From: Pseudomonas sp. IPO3778
GTDB taxonomy: Bacteria > Pseudomonadota > Gammaproteobacteria > Pseudomonadales > Pseudomonadaceae
Length of the DNA: 64,000 nt
Direction: 5' to 3'
Assembly (NCBI RefSeq): GCF_013386825.1
Contig: NZ_JACARC010000038.1
Location: forward strand, 75,147-139,146
The translations under genes were made by a program, and so were the position numbers. Of this stretch, positions 16,623-24,608 are shown piece by piece. The stretch's first letter is position 1; the number at the start of each line of letters is the position of its first letter. Below the pieces are notes generated by a model, which searched no databases, had not been told where the DNA came from, and saw nothing but the letters and a program-made list of their open reading frames with translations.

Positions 16623-16832
16623 ATGTTGCACGCGCAGAACCAGGATCGGTTGTATCTGATTGCCCCCAGCGACGAGCAAGAGGCGCTGATCGGCGGCCTT
16701 GCGTTCAATGTGCAGGACCGCCACTGGCTGGTGTATTGCGCCCTCGGCGGGCATCAGCATGCCGACCTGCCGGAGCTGGATTTGCTGACGGGTGTGAGTG
16801 TGCTGGACTTTTATGTCGAAACGGCTGCATGA
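16623..16832 (+). CDS. Small conserved cytosolic protein, unknown
   Basis: 69 residues with no signal or membrane segment, acidic C-terminus. GGGAG lies 7 nt before the ATG and a strong intrinsic terminator follows 13 nt after the stop, so this looks like a real single-gene unit. The protein wording (DRLYLIAPSDEQEALIGGLAF) is consistent with a conserved pseudomonad hypothetical. No function known. Confidence 0.65.
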   Translation: MLHAQNQDRLYLIAPSDEQEALIGGLAFNVQDRHWLVYCALGGHQHADLPELDLLTGVSVLDFYVETAA

Positions 16833-16845
16833 ATGCTACAGGCGT

Positions 16846-16881
16846 AAAAAAGCCGGGCTCATCACTGAGTCCGGCTTTTTT
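16846..16881 (+). terminator. Intrinsic terminator
   Basis: AAAAAAGCCGG ... CCGGCTTTTTT: an 11-bp stem with a short internal arm (CTCA/TGAG) followed by a T-run, immediately after the 69-residue gene. A-run on the left makes it bidirectional in principle. Confidence 0.85.
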
Positions 16882-16980
16882 GTGGGAGCGGGCTTGCTCG
16901 CGAAAAACGCCAGCCCGCCGCGTTACTTCTGGATGGGCGCGTTATCGCTAACGACCATCACGAGCAAACTTGCTCCTACT
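16881..16980. repeat. Degenerate REPIN
   Basis: A good REP head TGTGGGAGCGGGCTTGCTCG at 16881 faces a diverged inverted copy CGAGCAAACTTGCTCCTACT ending at 16980, just inside the 3' end of the YajG gene. The spacer is not palindromic. Confidence 0.65.
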
Positions 16981-17560
16981 GCGAGCTGAGCAGCGAACCG
17001 ATGCTCGGGTCCTTGAACAGGCGCGTCAGGGCATCGCTCAACACATCGCTGACCAGCTTGGTGTTGGTTTCCTGGTTCGGCGCCATGCCGAAGCGCTGGT
17101 TCAGGGACGCGCCGTAACGGCCGCTGTAGCGACGGGTACCGGCGGTCACGTCGGACTTGAAGGTCGCACCGATGGCGGCTTCAGTCACGTACAGACCTTC
17201 CTTGGGCGACTGATACTTCAGCTCGGCCAGGGTAATGGTCAGTTGGGGAGCACCTGGCGAGTTGGCCGGGGTGAAGCCCAACAGGCGCACAGCCGCTTCG
17301 GCCTGGGCTTGCAGCTTGGGCAGCACGTCGGCACCGGTCACGGTGATGGCGCTGGTTTCAGGGTACAGGCCACCGCGGGTCCCGAGGGTCGGCGACGGAC
17401 GCCCGTCCACCACCCGCACCGACACCGGCTGGCCATGGCCAACAGGCGCCAACTGGGTGGTGATTTTCGGTTCCGGGCTGAGTTGTTGCGGGCTGTTGGC
17501 GCAGCCAACCAGGGTCAAACTGGTCACAGTGATCAAACCGAACAACAGGCGTTGCAACAT
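16976..17560 (-). CDS. YajG family lipoprotein
   Basis: 194 residues. The lipobox LTLVGC gives a lipidated Cys near residue 18, followed by a domain with PVSVRVVDGRPSPTLGTRGG typical of YajG-like outer-membrane lipoproteins. Function is unknown; E. coli yajG lies near ampG. The ATG at 17560 has GGAG 8 nt upstream; an ATG two codons earlier is too close to that site. The last codons overlap the distal, degenerate REP arm. Confidence 0.8.
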   Translation of the reverse strand: MLQRLLFGLITVTSLTLVGCANSPQQLSPEPKITTQLAPVGHGQPVSVRVVDGRPSPTLGTRGGLYPETSAITVTGADVLPKLQAQAEAAVRLLGFTPANSPGAPQLTITLAELKYQSPKEGLYVTEAAIGATFKSDVTAGTRRYSGRYGASLNQRFGMAPNQETNTKLVSDVLSDALTRLFKDPSIGSLLSSQ

Positions 17561-17744
17561 ACTCATTTCTCCAGGACTAGATGCAAACAGGGCGCCAGTA
17601 TAACGGCGAGCGCTCGCCACTCACCAGATTTCCTGAATGGCAGCTGAACTGTCGGCGAAATTACAATTTTCACACAGAACCGTCACCTCAATGTCATGGC
17701 AGACTGCCAATCTTCGCAGCATGTAACGAACCAGGTACAAAGCC

Positions 17745-17978
17745 ATGCGCCTTCTCAAATCGTTGTTCTTTTCCCACGCCAGTCATCGCCACTTTGCCCT
17801 GCTCGATGCCCATGGCTGCTGCCAGGCCTTCAAGCAGTGCAGCCTGCCACCCGTCGGCGAAGGCTGGGTCGAAGTCGAAGAGACTCGCCTGAGCTGGATG
17901 CACCGCCCACTGCCCGCCAGCGCCCGGGTCAGCCCGCGGGTTTCGCAGCCACAGCCACGGCACGCGTTGGTCTCCTGA
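17745..17978 (+). CDS. Small conserved hypothetical protein
   Basis: 77 residues: MRLLKSLFFSHASHRHFALLD then a Cys/Gly-rich centre and GWVEVEETRLSW, PLPASARV. I think I recognise this as a conserved Pseudomonas hypothetical, from the FALLDAxGxCxAFKQC and GWVEVxE patterns, but cannot name a function. The ribosome site is weak (AGG 9 nt upstream). No membrane or export signals. Confidence 0.55.
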   Translation: MRLLKSLFFSHASHRHFALLDAHGCCQAFKQCSLPPVGEGWVEVEETRLSWMHRPLPASARVSPRVSQPQPRHALVS

Positions 17979-18037
17979 CCAGAGTGCTAATAAAAGTCAT
18001 TAAACACGTCCATTTGCGCGCATTTCTTCGCTACAAT

Positions 18038-18298
18038 CTCCCCCCGATTATAAGGACGTCTCCTGATCGGGCCTCGCAGCATCGCTAATGCCCTGGTATT
18101 AGCTCCCCGCACCGCCCACAGAGAGCCGCCCACACAGATCGAGTGAAGCTGGCGAGCTTGCTGTTTTCCCTGCAAACCATCGTCTTTACCCGAATCTGCC
18201 AGAGCTGCCATGCGCTCGGCCACTTGAGTTGTTTGCCCGTTATGCCGCTTGCCGGCAGTGATTTCGGGCCAGGTGCCAGGCTGGGGCAGCCCTTTTTT
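18038..18298 (+). ncRNA. Candidate small RNA or attenuated leader upstream of mqo
   Basis: Within the 726-bp gene-free stretch 17979-18704, TACAAT at 18032-18037 could be a -10 and an intrinsic-type terminator ends at 18298. In between, GCTAATGCC/GGTATTAGC (18084-18103) can form a hairpin. No start codon with a ribosome site opens a convincing frame. This could be an independent sRNA or a premature-termination leader for mqo. The -35 is unclear. Confidence 0.35.
18278..18298 (+). terminator. Short intrinsic-type terminator upstream of mqo
   Basis: GGCTG-GGG-CAGCC forms a 5-bp GC stem directly followed by CTTTTTT on the plus strand. There is no plus-strand gene within 300 bp upstream, so it must end a non-coding transcript or attenuate one. 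A second hairpin, GTGAAAA / TTTTCAC, lies at about 18320-18342. Confidence 0.5.
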
Positions 18299-18704
18299 GA
18301 GGTTCACGTCTTCAAAAGAGCGTGAAAAAAACGGGTTTTCACAACTTCACAAGAGTGTGGCGAGCAAATGAATAGTTTGGCGTTTGTACAAGCACCATCA
18401 GCGTCTGGAACAGCCCCACCACACAGGACCGAGCACTCCTCAAGAACCGGAGCTTGAAGCCTGTCCGCTACGGATTTGGTTGCACGACCGGACGAACTTG
18501 ACCATAAGTCGAATTGCCACAGGTGCCCTTAAATGCGTTCATACGCACATCAGGCCCGGCCGGCAGCGTCCGCTTGCGATAAATTGCGAAGAATCGGACA
18601 TGGCGATCCTGGCCATGGGTAACCTGGGGCATCACGTGAACCGCCCCGTCACTCCTGGCAGCCATGCCGTCAATTTGGTGCTGCAGATTTTGGAGACGCG
18701 TTAA

Positions 18705-20240
18705 ATGGCGCATAACGAAGCAGTCGACGTAGTACTGGTAGGTGCGGGCATCATGAGTGCCACCCTCGCCGTACTGCTCAAAGAGCTCGACCCCGGCCTC
18801 ACGCTGGAAGTCGTTGAGCTGATGGATTCGGGTGCCGCGGAAAGTTCCAACCCGTGGAACAACGCCGGTACCGGCCACGCCGGGCTGTGTGAGCTGAACT
18901 ACACACCGCAGGCGGGCGATGGCTCCATCGACATCAAGAAAGCCGTGCACATCAACACCCAATTCGAGGTGTCGAAGCAGTTCTGGGCTTACTTGACCAA
19001 GAAAGGCACCTTTGGCTCATCCAAGTCCTTTATCAGCCCTGTGCCGCACCTGAGCTTCGTGCAGGGCGAAAAAGGCGTGTCGTTCCTCAAGAAGCGCTTT
19101 GAAACCCTCAGCCAGCACCACGCGTTCTCGGACATGCACTACACCGAAGACCGCAGCGAGATGGCCGAGTGGATGCCGCTGATGATGCCCGGCCGCCCGC
19201 TGGACGAAAAAATCGCGGCCACCCGCGTGATGAACGGTACCGACGTCAACTTCGGCGCCCTGACCAACCAGTTGCTGTCACACCTGACCAGCGCACCGGA
19301 TGCCCAGGTCAAGTACAGCAAGCGCGTCACCGGCCTCAAGCGCAACGGCGCCGGCTGGACCGTGAGCATCAAGGACGTCAACAGCGGTAACTCCCGTGAC
19401 GTGGACGCCAAGTTCGTCTTCCTCGGCGCCGGTGGCGCGGCCCTGCCGCTGCTGCAAGCGTCGGGCATCGAAGAAAGCAAAGGCTTCGGCGGCTTCCCGG
19501 TCAGCGGCCAGTGGCTGCGTTGCGACAACCCGGAAGTGGTCAAGCACCACCAGGCCAAGGTCTACAGCCAGGCGGCCGTGGGTTCGCCACCGATGTCGGT
19601 GCCGCACCTCGACACCCGTGTGGTCGACGGCAAGAAGTCCCTGCTGTTCGGGCCATACGCCGGTTTCACCACCAAGTTCCTCAAGCATGGCTCGTTCCTT
19701 GACCTGCCGATGTCGATTCGTGCCGGCAACATCGGCCCGATGCTGGCCGTCGCCCGGGACAACATGGACCTGACCAAGTACCTGGTCAGCGAAGTGCGCC
19801 AGTCCATGGAGCAACGCCTGGAATCCTTGCGCCGCTTCTACCCTGAAGCGAAGGCCGAAGACTGGCGCCTGGAAGTGGCCGGCCAACGGGTGCAGATCAT
19901 CAAGAAAGACCCGAAGAAAGGCGGCGTGCTGCAATTCGGTACCGAACTGGTTGCGGCCAAGGATGGTTCGTTGGCGGCCCTGCTGGGCGCGTCCCCGGGC
20001 GCTTCGGTAACAGTATCGATCATGCTGGAACTGATCGAACGCTGCTTCCCGGAAAAAACCGCCGGTGAGTGGGCGACCAAGTTGCACGAAATCTTCCCGG
20101 CTCGGGAAAAGGTCCTGGAGACCGATGCGGATCTGTATCACAAGATCAATACGCAGAACAACATCAGCCTGGAACTGGTTGATGCAGGAGCGAGCTCGCT
20201 CGCGAAAAACGTTAACGATGATGCAGCGCGCCTGGTTTAA
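18705..20240 (+). CDS. mqo: Malate:quinone oxidoreductase
   Basis: 511 residues. The FAD-binding motif VGAGIMSATLAVLL is at the N-terminus, and the body shows the Mqo signature blocks SSNPWNNAGTGHAGLCELNY and FGPYAGFTTKFLKHGS. The membrane-associated enzyme oxidises malate to oxaloacetate and passes electrons to quinone in the TCA cycle. GGAG lies 9 nt upstream of ATG 18705. The last 15 or so residues (AGASSLAKN ... ARLV) are encoded by a REP repeat rather than by normal mqo sequence, so the C-terminus has been replaced or extended. A bidirectional terminator follows. Confidence 0.95.
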   Translation: MAHNEAVDVVLVGAGIMSATLAVLLKELDPGLTLEVVELMDSGAAESSNPWNNAGTGHAGLCELNYTPQAGDGSIDIKKAVHINTQFEVSKQFWAYLTKKGTFGSSKSFISPVPHLSFVQGEKGVSFLKKRFETLSQHHAFSDMHYTEDRSEMAEWMPLMMPGRPLDEKIAATRVMNGTDVNFGALTNQLLSHLTSAPDAQVKYSKRVTGLKRNGAGWTVSIKDVNSGNSRDVDAKFVFLGAGGAALPLLQASGIEESKGFGGFPVSGQWLRCDNPEVVKHHQAKVYSQAAVGSPPMSVPHLDTRVVDGKKSLLFGPYAGFTTKFLKHGSFLDLPMSIRAGNIGPMLAVARDNMDLTKYLVSEVRQSMEQRLESLRRFYPEAKAEDWRLEVAGQRVQIIKKDPKKGGVLQFGTELVAAKDGSLAALLGASPGASVTVSIMLELIERCFPEKTAGEWATKLHEIFPAREKVLETDADLYHKINTQNNISLELVDAGASSLAKNVNDDAARLV

Positions 20241-20283
20241 CGCGCCATCCTCAGGTTCTTCGCGAGCAAGCTCGCTCCTACAG
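20184..20283. repeat. REPIN overlapping the 3' end of mqo
   Basis: CAGGAGCGAGCTCGCTCGCG at 20184 and inverted CGCGAGCAAGCTCGCTCCTA ending at 20283. The left arm lies inside the mqo reading frame, and the stop codon (20238-20240) is in the spacer. Confidence 0.85.
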
Positions 20284-20291
20284 TAACAAAC

Positions 20292-20332
20292 AAAAACGCC
20301 CCGCTCTCATGATGAGAACGGGGCGTTTTTTT
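20292..20332. terminator. Bidirectional intrinsic terminator between mqo and the PA4642-like gene
   Basis: AAAAACGCCCCG (20292-20303) pairs perfectly with CGGGGCGTTTTT (20319-20330), followed by TT; the loop also has an inner TCTCAT/ATGAGA pairing. A- and T-runs on either side suit both converging transcripts. Confidence 0.9.
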
Positions 20333-20343
20333 GTCCGCAACAA

Positions 20344-20631
20344 TCAGCCGCGGGCTTGTTCGATCAACGCGATGTACTCGGCGGCGTTGCGCTGGTCCTT
20401 GATCACGTCAACGAAGGTCAGGCCATGCTCGTCCTTGCCGTCGAGGTCCAGGCCGGCTTCCTTGAAAAAAACCAGGAAGCGCTCGAAGTCGTCGATGCGC
20501 AGGCCACGGTAGGCCTTGATCAGTTTGTGCAGGGACGGCGAAGTGGCGTCTACCGGTTCGAAATCCAGGAACAGCTTGATTTGCTCGTCGCCGATTTCAT
20601 CACCAATCAGCTGTTTCTTATCTTTACGCAT
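20344..20631 (-). CDS. PA4642-family conserved protein
   Basis: 95 residues: MRKDKKQLIGDEIGDEQIK..., with LHKLIKAYRGLRIDDFERFL and a C-terminal YIALIEQARG. I recognise it as the PA4642-like family, which also neighbours mqoB in P. aeruginosa. Soluble, mostly helical, no known function. ATG 20631 has GGAG 8 nt upstream; the frame remains open to 20712 without a better start. Confidence 0.8.
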   Translation of the reverse strand: MRKDKKQLIGDEIGDEQIKLFLDFEPVDATSPSLHKLIKAYRGLRIDDFERFLVFFKEAGLDLDGKDEHGLTFVDVIKDQRNAAEYIALIEQARG

Positions 20632-20712
20632 TACCGACTCCAGCCTGCAGACATTTACACGGGAAAAGCAGTTTACCTGCGGCACAGCGGCTTCGAAAGC
20701 TACACGGACCAA

Positions 20713-20801
20713 TGTGGGAGCCGGCTTGCCTGCGATAACGATTTGTCAGTGATAGAGAGGCTGACTGACCCAACGCTATCGTAGGCAAGCCAGCTCCCAC
20801 A
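20713..20801. repeat. REPIN
   Basis: TGTGGGAGCCGGCTTGCCTG at 20713 and inverted GGCAAGCCAGCTCCCACA ending 20801, with a spacer that can fold on itself (GTCAGT / ACTGAC). Confidence 0.9.
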
Positions 20802-20839
20802 TTGACTGTATTGACAGGGCCGAATCCGCGTCAGCTTGA

Positions 20840-21325
20840 TTATTTGGCGCGCACCGCCCCGGTGTGCAGATCGGCCCAGATATGGCCATTGGCATAGCTG
20901 AGGAACTGCACATAGACGGTGTCGTTGCGCAGCAAATCGACGATGACGCGGTACTGGGTCACCGGGTACGACAACGTGAGGGTTTTGCTTTTATCGTCGA
21001 ACACCGGCTTTTTCAGGCTTTTGCTTTCGGCATCAAAGTTGAGGATCACCTGGGCGATGGTTGCCCCCTTGTTCAGGGATTTGCCCTTGAGGCGAATCAT
21101 CAACGGCGACGTCACCGGGATCGGTTGCTGGGTGGATTGACGCTGGTTGCCCACCACCACCGAATACTCGGTGACTTGCAGCAGCTGCTGCTGGTCCGGT
21201 GTTTCGGCTCGCAGGGTCAGGTCGTCGGGGGGCAGGAATTGGCTGTGCAACGGCGCCGGAGCCGCCGCCAGGGGCAAACTGAGGGTCAGCGCCAGTACGG
21301 CGCAACTGCGGATCAAAAAGCGCAT
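20840..21325 (-). CDS. Exported hypothetical protein (conserved in Pseudomonas)
   Basis: 161 residues with a signal peptide (MRFLIRSCAVLALTLSLPLA, cleavage near AAA-PAP). The mature part is beta-rich (LRAETPDQQQLLQVTEYSVV, SPLMIRLKGKSL). I know no function. It lies between a REPIN and the cupin gene on the same strand and, by gene order, corresponds to the small hypothetical genes between mqoB and hpt in P. aeruginosa. Confidence 0.75.
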   Translation of the reverse strand: MRFLIRSCAVLALTLSLPLAAAPAPLHSQFLPPDDLTLRAETPDQQQLLQVTEYSVVVGNQRQSTQQPIPVTSPLMIRLKGKSLNKGATIAQVILNFDAESKSLKKPVFDDKSKTLTLSYPVTQYRVIVDLLRNDTVYVQFLSYANGHIWADLHTGAVRAK

Positions 21326-21360
21326 GGGCCGCTCCGTGGAAGATGGCCCAGCACTTTAGC

Positions 21361-21828
21361 TCAATCGAACTGGGCAAGCATCCAGCGCTGATACTCAGCC
21401 ACGCCGGCATCCCCTTCACGGGGCGCCCACGCTGCCAACTCGTTCTCGCCCACCGGCCGATACGGCCCGGCCTTGCATTCGAACATCAAGGTATCGGGCT
21501 CCAGCACCACCAGGCCGTGAAACACGCCTGGCGGCAAGTCGACGCCGGGGCACTCACCGCCGGCCTGCATCACGCGCTTGGCCAGGACCTCGCCGGTCTC
21601 GCTGAAAATCAGCAAGCCCAGGCTGCCCTTGAGCACCAACAGGGTTTCCGCCTTGTCGGCGCTCAAGTGGCGATGAGGCGGTACATACGTGTTTGGCTGC
21701 ATGCCAACGGCCATACGATGGCAAGGCTCTTCCATCTGGTGGAAGTTGTGATGGTGCCGGCCGCGAGGGCTGCCAGCCGCTTTCTCGGCCAGTTCGGTGA
21801 ACAACGCTTGGTCAAGAAAGCTGGCCAT
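21361..21828 (-). CDS. WbuC-family cupin metalloprotein
   Basis: 155 residues. The cupin motif PPHRHLSADKAETLLVLKGS supplies metal ligands (two His and a Glu), and the second cupin block ends in PPGVFHGLVVLEP. This matches WbuC-type cupins, some of which sit in O-antigen clusters; here it lies next to hpt and has no evident polysaccharide partners. Probably a small cytosolic metal-binding enzyme; reaction unknown. Three bp separate it from the hpt stop codon, suggesting translation after hpt. Confidence 0.85.
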   Translation of the reverse strand: MASFLDQALFTELAEKAAGSPRGRHHHNFHQMEEPCHRMAVGMQPNTYVPPHRHLSADKAETLLVLKGSLGLLIFSETGEVLAKRVMQAGGECPGVDLPPGVFHGLVVLEPDTLMFECKAGPYRPVGENELAAWAPREGDAGVAEYQRWMLAQFD

Positions 21829-21831
21829 TGA

Positions 21832-22389
21832 TTACATTCCTTTAACGGCGTAAATCCCGTTGGCGTTGCGCCAGTAGCCTTTGTAGTCCATGCCGTAACC
21901 GAAGATGTAACGGTCGATGCACGGCAGGCCGACGTAATCGGCTTTCAGGTCCGGACGGGCCTTGCGGTCGTGGTCCTTGTCGATCAGCACGGCGGTGTGC
22001 ACGTTGCGCGCGCCGGCGTGTTTGCAGAAGTCGATGATCGCGCCCAGGGTGTGCCCTTCGTCGAGAATGTCATCGATGATCAGCACGTCGCGGTCGATGA
22101 ACGAGACTTCCGGCTTGGCTTTCCAGAACAGGTCGCCGCCGCTGGTTTCATTGCGATAGCGGGTGGCGTGCAAGTAGGACGCTTCCAACGGGAACTGCAG
22201 ATGAGTGAGCAATTTGCCGGCGAAAATCAGGCCACCGTTCATCACGCAAAAGACCACCGGGTTGGTGTCGGCCATTTCGCGGGAGATGTGCGCGCCGACC
22301 TTGGCGATGGCCTCTTCGACTTGCGCTTCGGTGTACAGGCAGTCAGCCTCGCGCATGATTTGACGGATATGCTCGAGATCAGCGGACAT
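21832..22389 (-). CDS. hpt: Hypoxanthine-guanine phosphoribosyltransferase
   Basis: 185 residues with the PRPP-binding motif DVLIIDDILDEGHTL and the family segment FCVMNGGLIFAGKLL. It salvages hypoxanthine and guanine to IMP and GMP using PRPP. ATG 22389 is preceded by TTGGAGAGCGCC; the open frame to 22452 has no good site. It is divergent from upp, placing two base-salvage genes back to back. Confidence 0.92.
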   Translation of the reverse strand: MSADLEHIRQIMREADCLYTEAQVEEAIAKVGAHISREMADTNPVVFCVMNGGLIFAGKLLTHLQFPLEASYLHATRYRNETSGGDLFWKAKPEVSFIDRDVLIIDDILDEGHTLGAIIDFCKHAGARNVHTAVLIDKDHDRKARPDLKADYVGLPCIDRYIFGYGMDYKGYWRNANGIYAVKGM

Positions 22390-22554
22390 GGCGCTCTCCA
22401 AGGGGGGTGCTGTGGCAAGAAAAGCGGGCAAAGGTACGCATGTGAGGCGCAACGTTCAAGCCTTAATGGACTAACGTACTAGATGTCTATAGGACAACAC
22501 CCTCGGATAGATTAATCTAGGCCGGTTTTTTTGCCCGCCGCCGGAGCCTTTCCC

Positions 22555-23193
22555 ATGCCCACTCGCGAGATCCGCCACCCGCTGATCCGACACAAACTCG
22601 GCCTTATGCGCCGTGCCGACATTAGCACGAAGAATTTCCGTGAGCTTGCTCAGGAAGTCGGAGCGCTGCTCACTTACGAGGCCACCAAAGATTTGCCCCT
22701 GGAAAGCTACGAGATCCCGGGTTGGGCCGGTCCCGTCCAGGTCGAGAAAATCGCCGGCAAGAAGATTACCGTGGTGCCGATCCTGCGCGCCGGTATCGGC
22801 ATGCTCGAAGGCGTGCTCAGCCTGATCCCGGGCGCAAAAGTCAGCGCCGTGGGCGTGGCCCGCAATGAAGAAACACTGCAGGCCCACACCTACCTGGAAA
22901 AACTGGTACCGGAAATCGACGAGCGCCTGGCGATGATCATCGACCCCATGCTCGCCACCGGCAGCTCCATGGTTGCCACCATCGACCTGCTGAAAAAAGC
23001 CGGCTGCAAGGACATTCGCGCCATGGTGCTGGTGGCCGCTCCCGAAGGCATCGCCGCCGTCGAGAAAGCCCACCCGGACGTGCTGATCTACACCGCGTCC
23101 ATTGATGAGCGCCTGAATGAACACGGCTACATCATCCCGGGCCTGGGCGATGCCGGCGACAAGATCTTCGGTACCAAGCAGAAGGACGCGTGA
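22555..23193 (+). CDS. upp: Uracil phosphoribosyltransferase
   Basis: 212 residues, the normal length for Upp. The PRPP motif IDPMLATGSSM and the C-terminal uracil-binding YIIPGLGDAGDKIFGT are present. It converts uracil and PRPP to UMP. GGAG lies 8 nt before ATG 22555. Its end is 2 nt from the uraA start, so the pair forms an uptake-and-salvage operon. Confidence 0.95.
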   Translation: MPTREIRHPLIRHKLGLMRRADISTKNFRELAQEVGALLTYEATKDLPLESYEIPGWAGPVQVEKIAGKKITVVPILRAGIGMLEGVLSLIPGAKVSAVGVARNEETLQAHTYLEKLVPEIDERLAMIIDPMLATGSSMVATIDLLKKAGCKDIRAMVLVAAPEGIAAVEKAHPDVLIYTASIDERLNEHGYIIPGLGDAGDKIFGTKQKDA

Positions 23194-23195
23194 CC

Positions 23196-24470
23196 ATGCA
23201 GGATGAATTCAACGACCCGCTTTGGCGCCAGATCCTGTCTGGCGCACAGATGCTCTTCGTAGCATTTGGCGCGCTGGTGTTGATGCCGCTGATCACCGGT
23301 CTCGATCCAAACGTCGCCCTGTTTACCGCAGGCTTGGGCACCTTGTTGTTCCAAGTGGTCACCGGGCGCCAAGTGCCGGTGTTCCTGGCGTCGAGCTTTG
23401 CGTTTATCACCCCGATCATTCTCGCCAAGCAGCAGTTCGGCCTGGCGGCAACCATGGGTGGGGTGATGGCGGCCGGTTTCGTTTACACCTTCCTCGGCGC
23501 TGCGGTGAAGATCAAGGGCACTGGTTTTATCGACCGGCTGCTGCCGCCGGTGGTGATCGGGCCGGTGATTATTTCCATCGGCCTGGCCATGGCGCCGATT
23601 GCCGCCAACATGGCCATGGGCAAAGGGGGCGACGGTGCCGAACTGATCCCCTACAAGACGGCCATGCTGATCTCGATGCCGGCGCTCCTGACCACGTTGA
23701 TCGTGGCGGTGTTCGGCAGAGGCATTTTCCGCCTGGTGCCGATCATCTCCGGCGTGCTGGTGGGTTTTGCAATGGCGTTCTACTTCGGTGTGGTGGATAC
23801 CGCGAAGATCGCCGCCGCACCGTGGCTCGCCCTGCCCCACTTCACCGCGCCGGAATTCAACTGGCAAGCGATCCTGTTTATCCTCCCGGTGGCGCTGGCC
23901 CCGGCGATTGAACATATCGGTGGTGTGATTGCAGTGGGCAGCGTGACCGGCCGCGATTACCTGAAGAAGCCCGGCCTGCACCGCACCCTGCTGGGCGATG
24001 GCATCGCCACCACCGCTGCCGGCCTGTTCGGCGGCCCGCCCAACACGACCTACGCGGAAGTGACCGGCGCGGTGATGCTGACCAAGAACTACAACCCGAA
24101 GATCATGACCTGGGCGGCCGTATTTGCCATCAGCCTGGCGTTTATCGGCAAGTTCGGCGCGCTGCTGCAGAGCATTCCAATCCCGGTGATGGGCGGGATC
24201 CTGTGCCTGCTGTTCGGCTCGATTGCCGCGGTGGGGATGAACACCCTGATCCGTCACAAGATCGACCTCGGCGAAGCGCGCAATCTGGTGATTGTGTCGG
24301 TGACCCTGGTGTTCGGGATTGGCGGTGTGCTGGTGGGCACCGGCACCGGCCCGAATGACTTTGGCCTGAAGGGCATCGCCCTGTGTGCGGTGGTAGCGAT
24401 TGCATTGAATCTGCTGCTGCCGGGCAATGACGGCTGGAAGCACAAGAAGCCGGATGAGCCGTTGCTGTAA
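23196..24470 (+). CDS. uraA: Uracil permease (NCS2 family)
   Basis: 424 residues and about 12-14 hydrophobic segments. NCS2 signatures include ALAPAIEHIGG and GGPPNTTYAEVTGAV. It imports uracil by proton symport across the inner membrane for Upp. ATG 23196 is used, with AAGGA about 10 nt upstream inside upp; a GTG two codons earlier is less likely. Confidence 0.93.
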   Translation: MQDEFNDPLWRQILSGAQMLFVAFGALVLMPLITGLDPNVALFTAGLGTLLFQVVTGRQVPVFLASSFAFITPIILAKQQFGLAATMGGVMAAGFVYTFLGAAVKIKGTGFIDRLLPPVVIGPVIISIGLAMAPIAANMAMGKGGDGAELIPYKTAMLISMPALLTTLIVAVFGRGIFRLVPIISGVLVGFAMAFYFGVVDTAKIAAAPWLALPHFTAPEFNWQAILFILPVALAPAIEHIGGVIAVGSVTGRDYLKKPGLHRTLLGDGIATTAAGLFGGPPNTTYAEVTGAVMLTKNYNPKIMTWAAVFAISLAFIGKFGALLQSIPIPVMGGILCLLFGSIAAVGMNTLIRHKIDLGEARNLVIVSVTLVFGIGGVLVGTGTGPNDFGLKGIALCAVVAIALNLLLPGNDGWKHKKPDEPLL

Positions 24471-24501
24471 GGCTTTAGCTTTTTGGTGTTGCTGATGGCC
24501 T

Positions 24502-24586
24502 CATCGCGGACAAGCCCGGCTCCCACATTGGAATGCATTGTCAGAAAGAATGCAGTCCCCTGTGGGAGCCGGGCTTGCCCGCGATG
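24502..24586. repeat. REPIN with arms in reverse polarity
   Basis: CATCGCGGACAAGCCCGGCTCCCACA at 24502-24527 then TGTGGGAGCCGGGCTTGCCCG... at 24561-24586: the GTGGGAGC heads face each other, the opposite of most REPINs in the window. It lies between the convergent uraA and hisC genes. Confidence 0.85.
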
Positions 24587-24608
24587 GCGCCGGTTCAGTC
24601 AATAAAGA

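Noticed and set aside
18384..18704. 106-codon plus-strand frame upstream of mqo
   Set aside because: Non-ATG start without a ribosome site and no protein-like features; only the last 34 codons are mentioned as a weak possibility.
23127..24443. 438-codon minus-strand open frame
   Set aside because: Antisense shadow of uraA, His/Gln/Arg-rich with no family features.
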